64,000 nucleotides of DNA, from contig OX359247.1 in NCBI GenBank assembly GCA_947179485.1, positions 1,069,501-1,133,500 on the forward strand, in the 5' to 3' direction. The stretch's first letter is position 1. Each line of letters starts with the position of its first letter. The notes under the pieces were generated by a model. It saw only the letters and a program-made list of their open reading frames with translations. It did not search any database and was not told the DNA's origin. A program made the translations under genes and the position numbers. Origin of the DNA: Allacma fusca (lineage: Eukaryota > Arthropoda > Collembola > Symphypleona > Sminthuridae). This document shows positions 11,915 to 23,006 of the stretch, piece after piece.

Positions 11915-12966
11915 CAGAGATGTGTAAAATACCTCATTTTTGTTTCAAAAATACTAAATACTTTTAATTTTTTTCGTAACACAAAATACTAAATAAGATA
12001 CCAGCAACTAGTTTTCTAAAATACTTCAGTAAAATACATATCAAAGACCGCTCGAAAGATACGTAAGTAGAAAATACTATCTTAAATACTTTAACATCAG
12101 GAAATACATCTAATAATATTGTTTTGGAGATCGAGTACAGAACTTCAAAAATACAAGCTTTTTGAACATTTCATCCGACAACCTAGCTCTACGCGCACTA
12201 AAAATTAGTCCTTCCGGTGGTCCGTCTTAATTAATTAAATTATATTTAATTAATTTAGTTTAATTTAATTTAACAAACTAATTCAATACGATCCCAAGAT
12301 AAATATTGTTTGCTTACCAAGGGCTTTAAAAAATTTGACGTTGATGACAAAGCTCCTTTTATCACCCCACTAGTTTTACTAGCCCTCGCCGTTTTGGTTC
12401 CGAGTCGGATTCTTTTCACAAATAATGCCCTGGCGACCACACTTCCATTGTCTAGCTCAATTACCCGAAAATAATTACCGTCCAGAATTGAGGGTAAAGG
12501 TCGCCCCAATGATGACATTTTAAAATGCCTTATGCTTTCTGAACTACCGATTTCTTATAATTTATAATTAAAGCATGCTAACGAGAAGGACCATGCTCTC
12601 GGACTTTGCAGTGGATAGTCTGAATTTAACCCGCTTAATATTTCCCGTACGTACGACGTATGCAAATCGCTAAAAACGTTGTTCCTATACTTAATGCTAA
12701 CGGTAGGAAATAGTTTGACAATAATGGCAATTTCAAAATGTTGAGTACTTAAGTGTTTTGATAAAGTATCTTATTTTAAATACTTATACTTACTATTAAT
12801 GGCTAAAAATAAAATACTAAATACTTACCAGCATCGTATTTCGTAAACACCAAGATACAAAATACCCGGTCGACCCCAGTAGGTTTGAAATACAAGATAC
12901 AAGATACGTATTTTGTATTTTAGATAGTATTTTGTATCTAAGTATTTCAAGTACTACACATCTCTG
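11915..12966. mobile_element. Non-autonomous hAT-like element, 1,052 bp, subterminal AAATACTAAATAC repeats
   Basis: The termini are CAGAGATGTGTA at the left and its inverted copy TACACATCTCTG at the right. The flanks AATATTTC (11907-11914) and AATATCTC (12967-12974) match at 7 of 8 bases. Near both ends AAATAC/GATAC words recur many times. A minus-strand open frame at 12270-12518 (82 codons) lies in the middle. I do not recognise it, though it could be a remnant of transposase coding sequence. The element starts 16 bases after the end of the Foldback-like element. Confidence 0.8.
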
Positions 12967-12974
12967 AATATCTC

Positions 12975-13713
12975 TATTAAAAAATCCGTACAATGCACCG
13001 ATTTGAGTAAACTTCGTTTGCAGGTGCAGGAAAGTAAAACTTGCGCACTTGTAACAATTTTAAGTTAATAGTTAACGTCGGAAAAATAATTTGGAAGGTA
13101 TTTACGGTGAGCGATTAAATAAAAAAACTCGTAAAGCTACAAGAAAAACTTCACGATGTAAAACTCGTAACGTCATTTCTACATGACGCATTGGTGGAGA
13201 GCTTGTACGTTATTTATGAACAACCCTATGGGAAAGGGCACATTACAAGCGAATAACCTATTTTTTGGTACTTGTATCATTTCGTTGTCCTTTTATGGAG
13301 ATATCGTGATTACAAATCTTGGGCGGGAGGATCGCACAAATGTATAAGAAAGTTTCCCTTTCTAAAAAGCCTACAATCCAGTGTAAAAAATATTGCGTTG
13401 AAGAACGTTTTTACTTAAGCTTTACATTTTGTTCGAAACAATATAATTTGGCATTGATTGTGGTAAAACAGATTTTGAATTTATGACGTAACTAGCTATA
13501 TATATACTCAAGATTGCTACAATGCATTGTAGTGCTACAAATTGGGCATATGTATCTATAGCTCCTTCAACATCTGTGCTGCTAACATCTTTTCATATAA
13601 GTTTCTGAGACCACAATATGTGACTGGAAAGACGGTATTAGACTCAAATGAATTATGAATCCCCATGAAATTTGCTTCAGAAGACGCATTCTTGAATATT
13701 TTTGCGATCTTTG
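12975..13713. other. Gene-free stretch with one direct-repeat copy
   Basis: I find no gene. Bases 13,503-13,590 repeat the block at about 10,840-10,925. Confidence 0.45.
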
Positions 13714-13721
13714 CTCCTGAA

Positions 13722-14778
13722 TAGGCCTCCGCTCATGTACAACTCAGACATGAAACATTCATGTCTGACTCATGTCTCAACTCATGTTCATGTATCTGAT
13801 TATCGAGTCACAAACCATTCATGTGCATTTAAAACATACTTGACAACAGACATGATTTTTCAAGTCATGTCTTATGTCATGTGCAGGTTACCTTGAAAAC
13901 ATGACAATATTTTCATGTACACTTTCATGTTCACAAAAGCGGAAGACATGAACTCAAGCTCAAAAACACGAATATTTTCATGTCACCACAAAGTATGCTA
14001 CTAATAGCCAAACGTTTCCATGTCGTTCAATTCCTTTATCGTATTAAGCGTCATTTTAAGTTGTGCACTGACACTATTAAGGAAAACGACGGTTCAAATA
14101 TGACCGAAAAAGCACCAGGAAGTAGCATTATTCAGGAAATTGACATTTTTGGAAGAACTTCAAGAATTGCCATTAAAAAACGTTAAGAAACAACGATCAA
14201 GTGTACATAATCATTTCACACTCGAGGAAGGAAATATCTGGAGATATTATTGTGTACATACAATTTAATTAGCGGCAAGGACAATGAAAACTATGCTTTT
14301 AGATACTCCCTTAAAGTTGAAGCAAATTCGGGAACCGGATATTAAAGAAGGTCTTTAGTGCAGCATCACAAATCAATTGATTTAAAGAAAGAACCTGTCG
14401 CAGACCACAAGGGTGCAATTGTAGAAGCATTTGCTAAACAAGCTAGTGTTATTCCCTTATTGCGGGAATCCGAATCTCTCTTGTTGTGTACTTTCTTAAA
14501 TATAAGCTTAATAACTCTTCTGAAATTTAGTTCATGTCATCATGTTCATGTACATGTTCATGTCCAGTTCATGTACTTGAAATTGCCACTTTTCATGTTC
14601 ATGTAAATGTCATGTTCATGTGTGCTTTATTCACATGAAATAAAAATCAAGTATTCGTTTTGAATCACATGATTTGATTCGTGTAATTTTGAAAACAACT
14701 CATGTAAAACATGAAAATTCATGTTCATGTTCAAGTTCATGTTCATGTTTAAGGAAATTGTACATGTGCGGAGGCCTA
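13722..14778. mobile_element. Non-autonomous hAT-like element, 1,057 bp, subterminal TTCATG repeats
   Basis: The termini are TAGGCCTCCGC and GCGGAGGCCTA, extending inward as about 20 of 21 matching bases. A perfect 8-bp target duplication CTCCTGAA lies at 13714-13721 and 14779-14786. Both subterminal regions are packed with CATGT/TTCATG words in alternating arrangement (about 13,730-13,985 and 14,530-14,760). Small open frames in the centre (13980-14186, 14358-14606) have no recognisable transposase motif. Confidence 0.88.
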
Positions 14779-14786
14779 CTCCTGAA

Positions 14787-15540
14787 GATGAATTTTAACA
14801 ACCTTCCTCCCTGTTCTTCGGGGACTTATTCACAGTTTTCTCAAAACACATACTTGTGTGAAACCTGCCTGATAATCCTATAAAATTACTTACTAACGAG
14901 CACCAAAATTCTAAACAACTGTGGAAATCAAAATTCGTAAAAACATTTGACGTTGGTTCACGTCCATGACCCTTCTGACAGCAAAACATTGAGCGAGGTT
15001 AATAACAAAAATTTTAGCAAATCTGAAAATGAATTTTCTACAAATTGGGGGATTCGAATATTTATGAATTACTCCATTATGTTAAATCTACTGTATTCTG
15101 TACAGTAGTTGGAACTTGCACATGCAGATTGCATTTACTTTACAACGGTGATCTGCGATCTCTTAATGTTGTCTAGACCCTAATTAATAAGAATCGCGTG
15201 CAAATTTCTGACGAGCCTAATTATTTCTTTAAGATCCTACATGGCTTATGGGATTTCTGGTACATTTTCTCACAGAGCTTGCATCCGACACTAATACAGT
15301 TTTCCATACAGTTTTGAGTGACTGGGGACGCACCATGTACATGTAGATGTGAAATATGAGGCTATACTATTCTCGGCCACCAATTACCCCAACAGCAATT
15401 GCATTGACTCAAGATTTAACTACATATATGTAAATATATGATAGAAGAAACAAGAAATATTACGCGACTATTAAGCTGCTGAGGATAGTTACAGAAATAA
15501 TCTTCCAGCACGATACCTCAATTCCACTAAAGGCACGAGC
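14787..15540. other. Gene-free stretch
   Basis: I find no gene, repeat or transposon terminus here that I can support. Confidence 0.45.
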
Positions 15541-15559
15541 ATTAGATATTTATAGTGTG

Positions 15560-16104
15560 CTTTCGCACAACATCAAATATTGCAACAAGTTCCAAGGACA
15601 TATACACAGTTGCTCAAGGGTCAAATAAATAAAGGACGGCTTTATCATTTTTGTAAAGAAGTTGCTAATTCACATTGGGATGGAATTCATGGAATCCCGC
15701 AGTTGTCCCATAAGATTGGAATTGATAACACTCAAACCACAACTCTCAAGCATGTTTGTCAATATCATAAACTTACAATTAGCTACATGTCAATTGAGCT
15801 GCAAATACGCCGTCGTTTGGATAAAACTCTTCAATATGTCATTTCTGCAAAAGTTAGCATACTTAAAATTAATCAGAGTAAGAGGAGATATGGACGGCTG
15901 TAACTGAGGGACTTCTCAAGAATAACACTAGTCGTTTGATATGCAACTGTGTTTTGTCAAATAAGCATTCGCAAAAAAGGTTGTAATCGACAAGCGAGCC
16001 AAGCGTGAAAAAATTACATTCTGGGGAAATAGGGGATAGTTGGAACACACATACATTTTTGTGTACTGCTATCCGTCAAACTCTCAAAATATAAAATAGG
16101 AAGA
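15560..16104 (+). promoter_or_regulatory. Conserved 5' flank of peptide gene (16105)
   Basis: This aligns with the flanks of the genes at 3785 and 8237. The block from about 15,988 to the ATG is nearly identical to 8113-8236, including AAAAAATTACATTCTGGGG, AAATAGGGGATAGTTGGA and the leader CTCAAAATATAAAATAGGA. A 107-codon open frame (15580-15903) covers part of it, but that frame is not kept in the paralogous flanks, so I treat it as chance. Confidence 0.65.
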
Positions 16105-16380
16105 ATGAAGTTTTTACCATCCCTTGTAATTTTCTGCCTTCTTATTCTGTCTGTAACTTTTGCACAAGTCAGGGAGAATTTACCGCAAGATTTAAAGGAA
16201 TTCGGGGCGTCTGATATTAGGCGTCCTATCCGAGACTCGGTCCTGCAATTAAATCACCGGTCAAAACGAAGCTTGTGTGAAAATCTTGGGACAAAGACCC
16301 TGTGTAATGCAGAGGAAAATTGCTCTTGGTCTAAGAGGAGAAGGCAATGTCGTATCCAATACTCCAGAAGGAATGAGTAG
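16105..16380 (+). CDS. Secreted cationic four-cysteine peptide precursor (copy 4)
   Basis: The 91-residue precursor has a signal peptide of about 20 residues, a pro-region, RSKR, and a mature part with C-x8-C-x5-C-x8-C, Ser-Trp after the third Cys and a basic tail. The stop is before the family intron, and CACAG|GTAACT (16387/16388) with an acceptor ending at 16456 would remove 69 bases from the 3' untranslated region. The signal peptide is identical in sequence to that of the copy at 8237, but the mature peptide keeps the TLCNAE and CSW features seen in the copy at 3785. It may thus be a mosaic of the two. Function is unknown beyond a secreted, processed, disulfide-rich basic peptide. Confidence 0.8.
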   Translation: MKFLPSLVIFCLLILSVTFAQVRENLPQDLKEFGASDIRRPIRDSVLQLNHRSKRSLCENLGTKTLCNAEENCSWSKRRRQCRIQYSRRNE

Positions 16381-16779
16381 AGCACAGGTAACTTAGATAC
16401 ACACTATACTAATTTATTATTATTTTGATCTCTAATATCCTTTATACTCAAAATAGGGTTGGAGTGACAATGATTGAGCTTAGCATTTAGGGAGACAATA
16501 ATTTCTTTTCAAATCATTTTTCTACTGTCGTTCATCTTTACGGTCGGAACACTACTTCGCAAGAAGAAGGAATCTGAGAGGAAGCTAAGCTAAATACCCT
16601 ATTTCATTTTGTGTTACAATAATTTTCGCTGTTCCATTGCCCGAATTGAATGCCTTAAGATTATTATCACCTGTTTAAGTTAAGGGATGTCAAATAAATA
16701 GAACAAATACTGGTTCTAAAACCTTTTCTTTTGGAGCATTGGGGGTATTTACGGTTAGACCCGGCTTGTCCGTTAGGGC

Positions 16780-17610
16780 TAGTGCTGTCCATGGGAACGG
16801 AAATTTGGTACCCATACCTGTTCCTGTCCCTGTACCCATTTTTTCAGGAACTAAAGTAATGATCCTGTTCCTGTTCCCATAAAAATGGGTACCAATTCAA
16901 AGTTCCTGTACCTGTTCCTGCAGGAACAGGAATGTTCCTGTTCCTGTTCCCAAAAGTACTTAAAGACTAGCAGAAAAGTACAACCTACACATTTATGCCC
17001 CAGGTAACTCTATTTATGCATCGACTTAAAAAACCAAATATCAAATCGACTTTATTAAAAATAAATAACAGCGCACCATCTCCAATCCTTTAGCTACTCG
17101 AATTTAAATGAGAATTCAGTAACAGTCATTAAAATAATTATCGCAGCGCAAAGTACAGTCGTAACTGCAATTACCTAAGACAAATAGCACTTTCAATACA
17201 CTTTTGCTGAACTAACAAGGATAAGAGCACGCTGGAGTTTTCTGAGCTACAATTTTGGGTTTAAGTTCCAGAGAGTTCCATTTTTACCACTTGTTAATTA
17301 ATTATTATTTATAATTTTGCTAAATAATAACGAGCAAAAGAGTGACTTATTTGACATGTTGCGACGTAATTTTAAAATAATATTTTATTTGTGAGGTATT
17401 TTTATATTATAAACTTCATGTGAATACCAGGTAGGTACATGTTTTGTTCCTGTTCCCAAACCCGCTTTTGTTCCCATATTTTGGGAACAATTTCTATGTT
17501 CCCAAACGTTCCCAAAGTGTTTTGGGAACAAAATTTGTGTTCCCGTACGCACCCATTCCTGTTTCTGTTCACAAAAACCTGGGTGTCTCCTGTTCCCATG
17601 GACAGCACTA
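16780..17610. mobile_element. Non-autonomous hAT-like element, 831 bp, subterminal GTTCCTGTTCCC repeats
   Basis: The termini are TAGTGCTGTCCATGGGAAC and its inverted copy at the right. A perfect 8-bp duplication GTTAGGGC lies at 16772-16779 and 17611-17618. Subterminal arrays of GTTCCTGTTCCC and GGTACC-like words lie at about 16,800-16,950 and 17,440-17,600. Minus-strand open frames at 17385-17636 are by-products of the array. Confidence 0.88.
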
Positions 17611-17618
17611 GTTAGGGC

Positions 17619-18865
17619 CATGATAAAACAATTCAAAGTAGGACCTGACAGTCTTCAAAATTTTTACAGTATTATAAATAATAAATAAAAACATTAAAAA
17701 TCAAAATAAACTGCAAATCAAACAAAAATTAAGTTTTAAAAAATATCCATCTGTAGCCACTATAGCTAGTGCATCTGAAACTGATTGTAAGATCCTTTCT
17801 GCCATTCATTTACTGATTTCATTTTTCACATATGAAAGATATGTATGTTTAATTTAAGTATTAATTATAACAAAATTATTATGTTTATCAAAACAAAACT
17901 AATTGCAACATTTCTTTTGAATTTTTTTAAAACGTAAAATAGCATTTCCATGAGATATCCAAGCACCTGTCAAATTCTGATTTGATTCCTGCTCTTTGGT
18001 ATGCAAAAAATGGAATACCCTTTCCAGAGAGATTCTCCTTGACCATCGTCGAATTTTCTTTCTGAAGGTATTTCAGCCAACTCGAGAAGACCATATATGT
18101 AGAATTGATGCAAAATCCCCATTTTTCCCATTTTTAGCAACAACATCCCATTCAACGATGTCAAATTCCTCTTCTCCAATAACAACATCCACATCTTCAG
18201 AGAGGGAAAAGCCACGAAGAAGGTTATAAAACGAATTCTGGAGCTGCTAACAGAAATCTATCGAAGGGTAGAAGCTAAATAGCTGTCATTACGTTTTGCA
18301 TCTCCGAAGACGTAAACCTCAAAATTTTCAAGATGTTTGTTGAAATTATTTTGGTAGAAACTGTCAAATTTTTACATGCGGTATAAAATTTAGGAATGGG
18401 ATGAATGTTGAAGCATTAAAGGGAAATAATAAATTTTTAAAGTTATAAAAACTCTGAGGATCTCAATATTTCACCCCGGAAGACCATCCTGGCTGAAAAT
18501 GCTATATTGAATATTTACCCCTCGTTGACCGACGTGAACGTGTCAATTTCAAGTGCGAGATTTGCGGATACAAACAAAAGAACAGAAGTTGACAATAAAA
18601 GGAGGAATCATCTACGCAGAGATACTCGTTTTACTGAGAGCGCTTCCCTAGCTTTGAAAATACTAGATATTCATTGGGACTACGCCAACGATGAGGACAA
18701 ACTTTTAAATTGTAACCCGGATAATTTCAAGCTTACCATGTCTGGTTTTGTGTGCATGTTGGTTTTACAATTTAACGACAGTGAGACTTTATAGGGAGAT
18801 TTATTTCACTTTGATTTCAGACTTTCTCAATCCTTCAAAACAATTCGAAATTTTAACTCTGTTAG
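17619..18865. other. Gene-free stretch with unassigned short ORF
   Basis: A 95-codon plus-strand open frame at 18507-18794 has ordinary amino-acid composition, no signal peptide and no motif I recognise. It is most likely a decayed fragment. Nothing else is supported. Confidence 0.35.
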
Positions 18866-19716
18866 TAAAAATCATTGCTAAGCGATAATTTGAGGTTTCG
18901 CGTAGGGTGGCGTCAGCCACCGACGTCAAAGTAGGATGAATTTCGAGCTTTTTTCAACATTTCATTTTTTTTTCTCAAAAAACCTATTGGGCCGATTTCA
19001 ACCACATAAGCAATAACATTTCCGATTTACATAAGCAATATTCACAAAAAATTTCGTTACAATGGATTCAGTAGTTTTAGAGATAGCTGTCATTTGACTT
19101 GAAGTTCAAAATTTCGAGAATTTTTTTCGAAAAAACTGTAATGCCGATTTCAACAACATAATCAACAACTATTACTATTTACATAAGTAATATTCACAAA
19201 AATTTTCATTGAAATAGATACATTCAGTAGTTTTGTAGATAACTGTCATTTGATTTGAAGTCCAAATTTTCAATTTTTTTCTCAAAAACAATCTGGCCGA
19301 TTTCAACCAAATAAGAACTCAGCCTTAATTTTGACACTAGTAATATCCATACAAAATTTCATTGAAATCGGACAAGTAGTTTTTGAGTAATCGTGCGGAA
19401 GGACACACTGGCGGACATACGGACATGGCTATTTTACTAGGGGGCTGACGCCACCCTAAAAAAGTATGCATAGGAAAATTCACAGTGATAAAGGGTACTC
19501 TGTGACCAAATACATAAGTATTTCTGCCCTTAATAAAATAAAAAAAGATATTATGTACTCTACACGCTTTAGTATTACAAGGACGGCCACTAAAGTTAAA
19601 TACAATTGTCTACGCCGTTTTTAATTAAATTTTTATTTATGTAGACATTTTTCTTAGAAGGAGTCTTAATTTTTCACGAGCAGCATCAGCAATTTATTAC
19701 TAATACTTTGGTAGGT
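18866..19716 (-). repeat. Interspersed repeat, about 850 bp, copy B (inverted)
   Basis: This is the reverse complement of 9413-10265 with only scattered differences by eye. Shared landmarks include GGGTGGCGTCAGCCACCGAC, CGTGCGGAAGGACACAC, GGGGGCTGACGCCACCC and CATCAGCAATTTATTAC. It ends about 185 bases before the BEL/Pao element. Confidence 0.75.
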
Positions 19717-19901
19717 AACTAAATTAATAGTTCTGATCACAGTTGACGTTTCCCAACTGGAATAATTATTATTATTACAACTTTCCGGAAAGTGAAATTG
19801 GAATTAAATTGTCAAACGCAAATCATTAAAGTGGAAAATTATGACGCGAATTAACAATAATAATTAGACTTAATTATTTCAACAATTTGAATGATGCTCT
19901 C

Positions 19902-20351
19902 TGTTGAGGTGTGTGTGACTGATAAATAGTAAAATCCCGATGTAGTTTGATTTAATATGAAAGTTGCAGATTGCACGTGTAATTAAGTAATTGACTTGCC
20001 CGAATACAAGAATTACTATTCTAAAGATTAACAAGAGTATTTATTGAAATGTTAACAGTTCCGTGTCTTAATGCATTCTGTTGCAAGCGCTAGTCATCAT
20101 TGCATCTTAACCAGATCAATGTACTAATACTTACATACGCTTGCTATGCTACATTTCATAATACTTGCCTTACAATTATTACTATGAAAGTAATATTCAA
20201 TACTTTTGCTATTGTCAAATAACTTGAATGAAAAATTGAAATGACAAAAATAGCTAAATAAAATAATTTCACTTTCTTCAATTAAAAATAATAGCAGTAA
20301 GAATTACTACTGCTACACAGTAGCAAAACTATGCCATTTCACTTCTCAACA
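19902..20351 (-). repeat. BEL/Pao 3' LTR
   Basis: 450 bp. On the plus strand it starts TGTTGAGGTGTGTGTG and ends TTTCACTTCTCAACA. Adjacent internal DNA on the minus strand reads GATGGGCGGAA, a plausible short polypurine tract. Confidence 0.9.
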
Positions 20352-20409
20352 TTCCGCCCATCTTGAAATAACTATTTCAACACTACCGCCCATCGTGAAA
20401 TAAAATTGG

Positions 20410-21117
20410 TCACTCTGATGTATCGCTGTTGATTGATTGTGATGGACACATTCCTCCGACTGTATAACCCCATACAGTAAACAGTCCGATTGGGTTACCC
20501 TTCGCTCCGGTTACTCTTCCACATCTCATTACATCGAAGAATACATCAGCCCCCAAAAGTATATCGATGTATCCCGGTACCATAAATCCAGGATCTGCTA
20601 AAGGCAAACCTCTTAAATGGCTTACTTCATCTTCATTAACTTTTCGCTTCGGTAACATCGTTGTAACCTTGGGAAGAATGTATGCATTGACTTTCATCTC
20701 GAAATCATCTTCTTTTGATCTTAACCCAAGTGTGATCGAAGAATTGGAAATTCCCGCTTTCGATTCTCCAACTCCAGAAATATTAACATCACAAATCTTC
20801 CGTTCTAACTTCAAAGATTTTGCTGCTCTCTCCGAAACAAAACTGACATCGGAGCCTGGATCAACGAGTGCTCTGAACTCTTGCAACCTTCCTTTGTTAT
20901 CTTCAACAGCAATCGTTGCAGTAGCCATCAATCCTTTCTTTGATGTTGCCGATACAGAACTAATTCCAATATGTGCTGTCACCGATTCTGTCCTGACCTC
21001 GGTTCCCGCATTCCTCCGTATGTGTAAAAGTGAGTGATGCGCTCCTTGACAAATGCTGCATGTTGTACTGCTAAACACTTCGTTGCCAAATGACCCGCTC
21101 GCATGCATTTGTAGCAT
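20410..21117 (-). pseudogene. BEL/Pao aspartic protease segment, truncated before RT
   Basis: The open frame starts within the gag zinc-knuckle region. It carries a CSICQGAHHSLLH knuckle (about residues 21-33) and then a retropepsin-type domain with ALVDPGSDVSF, where the usual Asp-Ser/Thr-Gly triad is Asp-Pro-Gly. It continues to the DUF1758-like IDILLGADV and the G-xx-P-xx-L-xx-W-G block, and stops at 20410, only 58 bases from the LTR. Everything from RT on is deleted. Relative to gag it is in another frame, overlapping gag's end at 20979-21117. Confidence 0.85.
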
Positions 21118-22202
21118 AACTTCAATTCTACTACCTTTGCCCTTCTGTCTGCAACCGTCATTTTTAAAAATGCTTCGCAGTCCCCAATCAGGTGCTCCTT
21201 ACTTGAGCATAATAGACAGCAAGCATTGACATTCGTATGATGAGCATGCACAATTTTCTTGCTGCTCCCCTGCTGCTTTTCCGGCATAGTTTCACTGATT
21301 GGCAACTTCTTTCCAAATTCCGATGAGAACAGAATAACAGCACGATCATCCAGGAACTCAATCAGCTCCGCGATCTTTGGAATTCTTTCCCGTCCAATTT
21401 TCGTTTCCCACAACTTATGTGTTTCGTTGTCCAACTTTGTAGTAATGAGCAACATTGCCAAGTCACTATCTTCATCAATCGGCCTTTCCAGTGCCCTTAA
21501 TGCTCTCACTACCGATGAAGCAATATCCACCATCCTCCGCAGCTCGATTCCTGATTCTCTTTCCAGAATAGGCATATCGATTAGTCGATTTAAATGAGTT
21601 TTAATTAACTCACGCGTGTTATGGTATCTTCTGTTTAATGTGGCCCCTGCTTCTTCATAGTTTGCATCAGAAATTGAAAACGGCTGCAACAATTCTGCTG
21701 GACTTCTCTTCAGACAACCTTTGAGATAACTTAATTTCTCTGCGCCCCTAAGTGTCGGATGATTATGAATACTTGACATAAATAGGTCCCTTAATGAAGT
21801 CCACTCCAACATACTACCAGAAAATGTTGGCGTCTCCAATTTTGGTAACTTCACCGTCACAGCATGCTCCAATGCTCCATCAGCCGACATCCTCCTTTTC
21901 GATGCTTGAGGTTCAGTGCCAGACATCCTTCCGATGATGCGCTTCACTGCCACCTTAACTTCATCAAACCGATCCGCTATTTCATCATACTGTTGAAGAT
22001 GTACTTCCTCCTCCTGCTCCGGGCATGAAGACATAATTTCTTCAAATAATGAATTGAAGTCCTTCCACATATCCGTAATTTGTTGATCATAGACCCCAGC
22101 TGTAGCCGCATTCCACAGTTGCGCATTCTCATGGTCAACCTTAGCCTTTACTCTTGTTAACTTGGACTTCACCAACTTTCTTCTTGCAATCAGAGCATCC
22201 AT
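20979..22202 (-). CDS. BEL/Pao Gag (DUF1759-type)
   Basis: The first ATG is at 22202, and the frame remains open a few codons further upstream. Residues about 120-220 hold the DUF1759 capsid-like region, with LPKLETPTFSG, EW followed by DLF, KLSYLKGCL and the YEEAGATLNRRY block. Near the C-terminus are C-x2-C-x4-H-x4-C and CYKCMRAGHLATKC zinc knuckles. The protein then leaves the usual family sequence because the third knuckle continues in another frame, so a frameshift lies just after the second knuckle, near 21,080. In intact BEL/Pao elements gag and pol form one frame. Confidence 0.88.
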   Translation of the reverse strand: MDALIARRKLVKSKLTRVKAKVDHENAQLWNAATAGVYDQQITDMWKDFNSLFEEIMSSCPEQEEEVHLQQYDEIADRFDEVKVAVKRIIGRMSGTEPQASKRRMSADGALEHAVTVKLPKLETPTFSGSMLEWTSLRDLFMSSIHNHPTLRGAEKLSYLKGCLKRSPAELLQPFSISDANYEEAGATLNRRYHNTRELIKTHLNRLIDMPILERESGIELRRMVDIASSVVRALRALERPIDEDSDLAMLLITTKLDNETHKLWETKIGRERIPKIAELIEFLDDRAVILFSSEFGKKLPISETMPEKQQGSSKKIVHAHHTNVNACCLLCSSKEHLIGDCEAFLKMTVADRRAKVVELKLCYKCMRAGHLATKCLAVQHAAFVKERITHFYTYGGMREPRSGQNR

Positions 22203-22254
22203 AATGTCAGTCACCACAATAACTCCTCAGTAAAAATATGATTCAGACACTATC

Positions 22255-22271
22255 CGGTTCGAAGGACCAAG
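22255..22271 (-). other. BEL/Pao primer-binding site
   Basis: Directly inside the 5' LTR the minus strand reads CTTGGTCCTTCGAACCGG. The TGG next to the LTR, complementary to tRNA-CCA, is the normal primer-binding-site position. I cannot name the tRNA. Confidence 0.6.
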
Positions 22272-22720
22272 TGTTGAGGTGTGTGTGACTGATAAATAGT
22301 AAAATCCCGATGTAGTTTGATTTAATATGAAAGTTGCAGATTGCACGTGTAATTAAGTAATTGACTTGCCCGAATACAAGAATTACTATTCTAAAGATTA
22401 ACAAGAGTATTTATTGAAATGTTAACAGTTCCGTGTCTTAATGCATTCTGTTGCAAGCGCTAGTCATCATTGCATCTTAACCAGATCAATGTACTAATAC
22501 TTACATACGCTTGCTATGCTACATTTCATAATACTTGTCTTACAATTATTACTATGAAAGTAATATTCAATACTTTTGCTATTGTCAAATAACTTAGAAA
22601 TGACAAAAATAGCTAAATAAAATAATTTCACTTTCTTCAATTAAAAATAATAGCAGTAACAATTACTACTGCTAAACTAGTAGAAAACGTAGCAAAACTA
22701 TGCCATTTCACTTCTCAACA
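22272..22720 (-). repeat. BEL/Pao 5' LTR
   Basis: 449 bp, the same start and end as the 3' LTR, with two small indels near the 3' (plus-strand) end and a C/T difference in CTTGYCTTAC. Confidence 0.9.
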
Positions 22721-22725
22721 CTCTC

Positions 22726-22990
22726 ATTACCTTCTTTTTGTAATTGAATTGGATTCCCTTCGCTTCAGGAAGACTCAAATACATGGTTATTTATTCTGGT
22801 ATTATAACACATTTTCCAAATCGCAACCTTGAACAAGAGGAAACCACAGTGGGATATCGATATCAATGTAGTTCTATATGTACTTACCCGCTTATGGGTC
22901 TATTTTACTCAATTCAATTCATTTCACATTACAAATAATTACGAAACGTTTTTCCTTGTAGACATTGAATAGATACATTTACATACATAC
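22726..22990. repeat. Flank duplicated at about 25,660-25,925
   Basis: With the BEL/Pao insertion removed, the DNA before 19,902 and after 22,720 aligns with 25,660-25,925. Shared blocks include ATTGAATTGGATT, the CAACCTTGAACAAGAGGAAACC region, GATATCAATATCGATGT-like sequence and a TTTACATACATNNACGTGTAC-like end. Divergence is moderate. Confidence 0.55.
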
Positions 22991-23006
22991 ACGTGTACTT
23001 ACATTA

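Larger units (their letters stand above)
19902..22720 (-). mobile_element. Internally deleted BEL/Pao LTR retrotransposon
   Basis: LTRs at 19902-20351 and 22272-22720 are bounded by TGTTGAG...CTCAACA, and a perfect 5-bp target duplication CTCTC lies at 19897-19901 and 22721-22725. The element is on the minus strand. Only 1.92 kb lies between the LTRs, encoding gag and a protease; reverse transcriptase, RNase H and integrase are missing. A full BEL/Pao element has about 5 kb of coding DNA. The LTRs differ by a few substitutions and two small indels, so the insertion is older than the giant element at 29,272. Confidence 0.92.

Noticed and set aside
10954-11927. ORFs with MRDGGMAG or ILLSRPAIP repeats
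   Set aside because: They are readings of the GCGGGATG arrays of the Foldback-like element.
15580-15903. 107-codon ORF before the peptide gene at 16105
   Set aside because: It lies in the duplicated promoter block, and the frame is broken in the equivalent flanks at 3,440 and 7,740.
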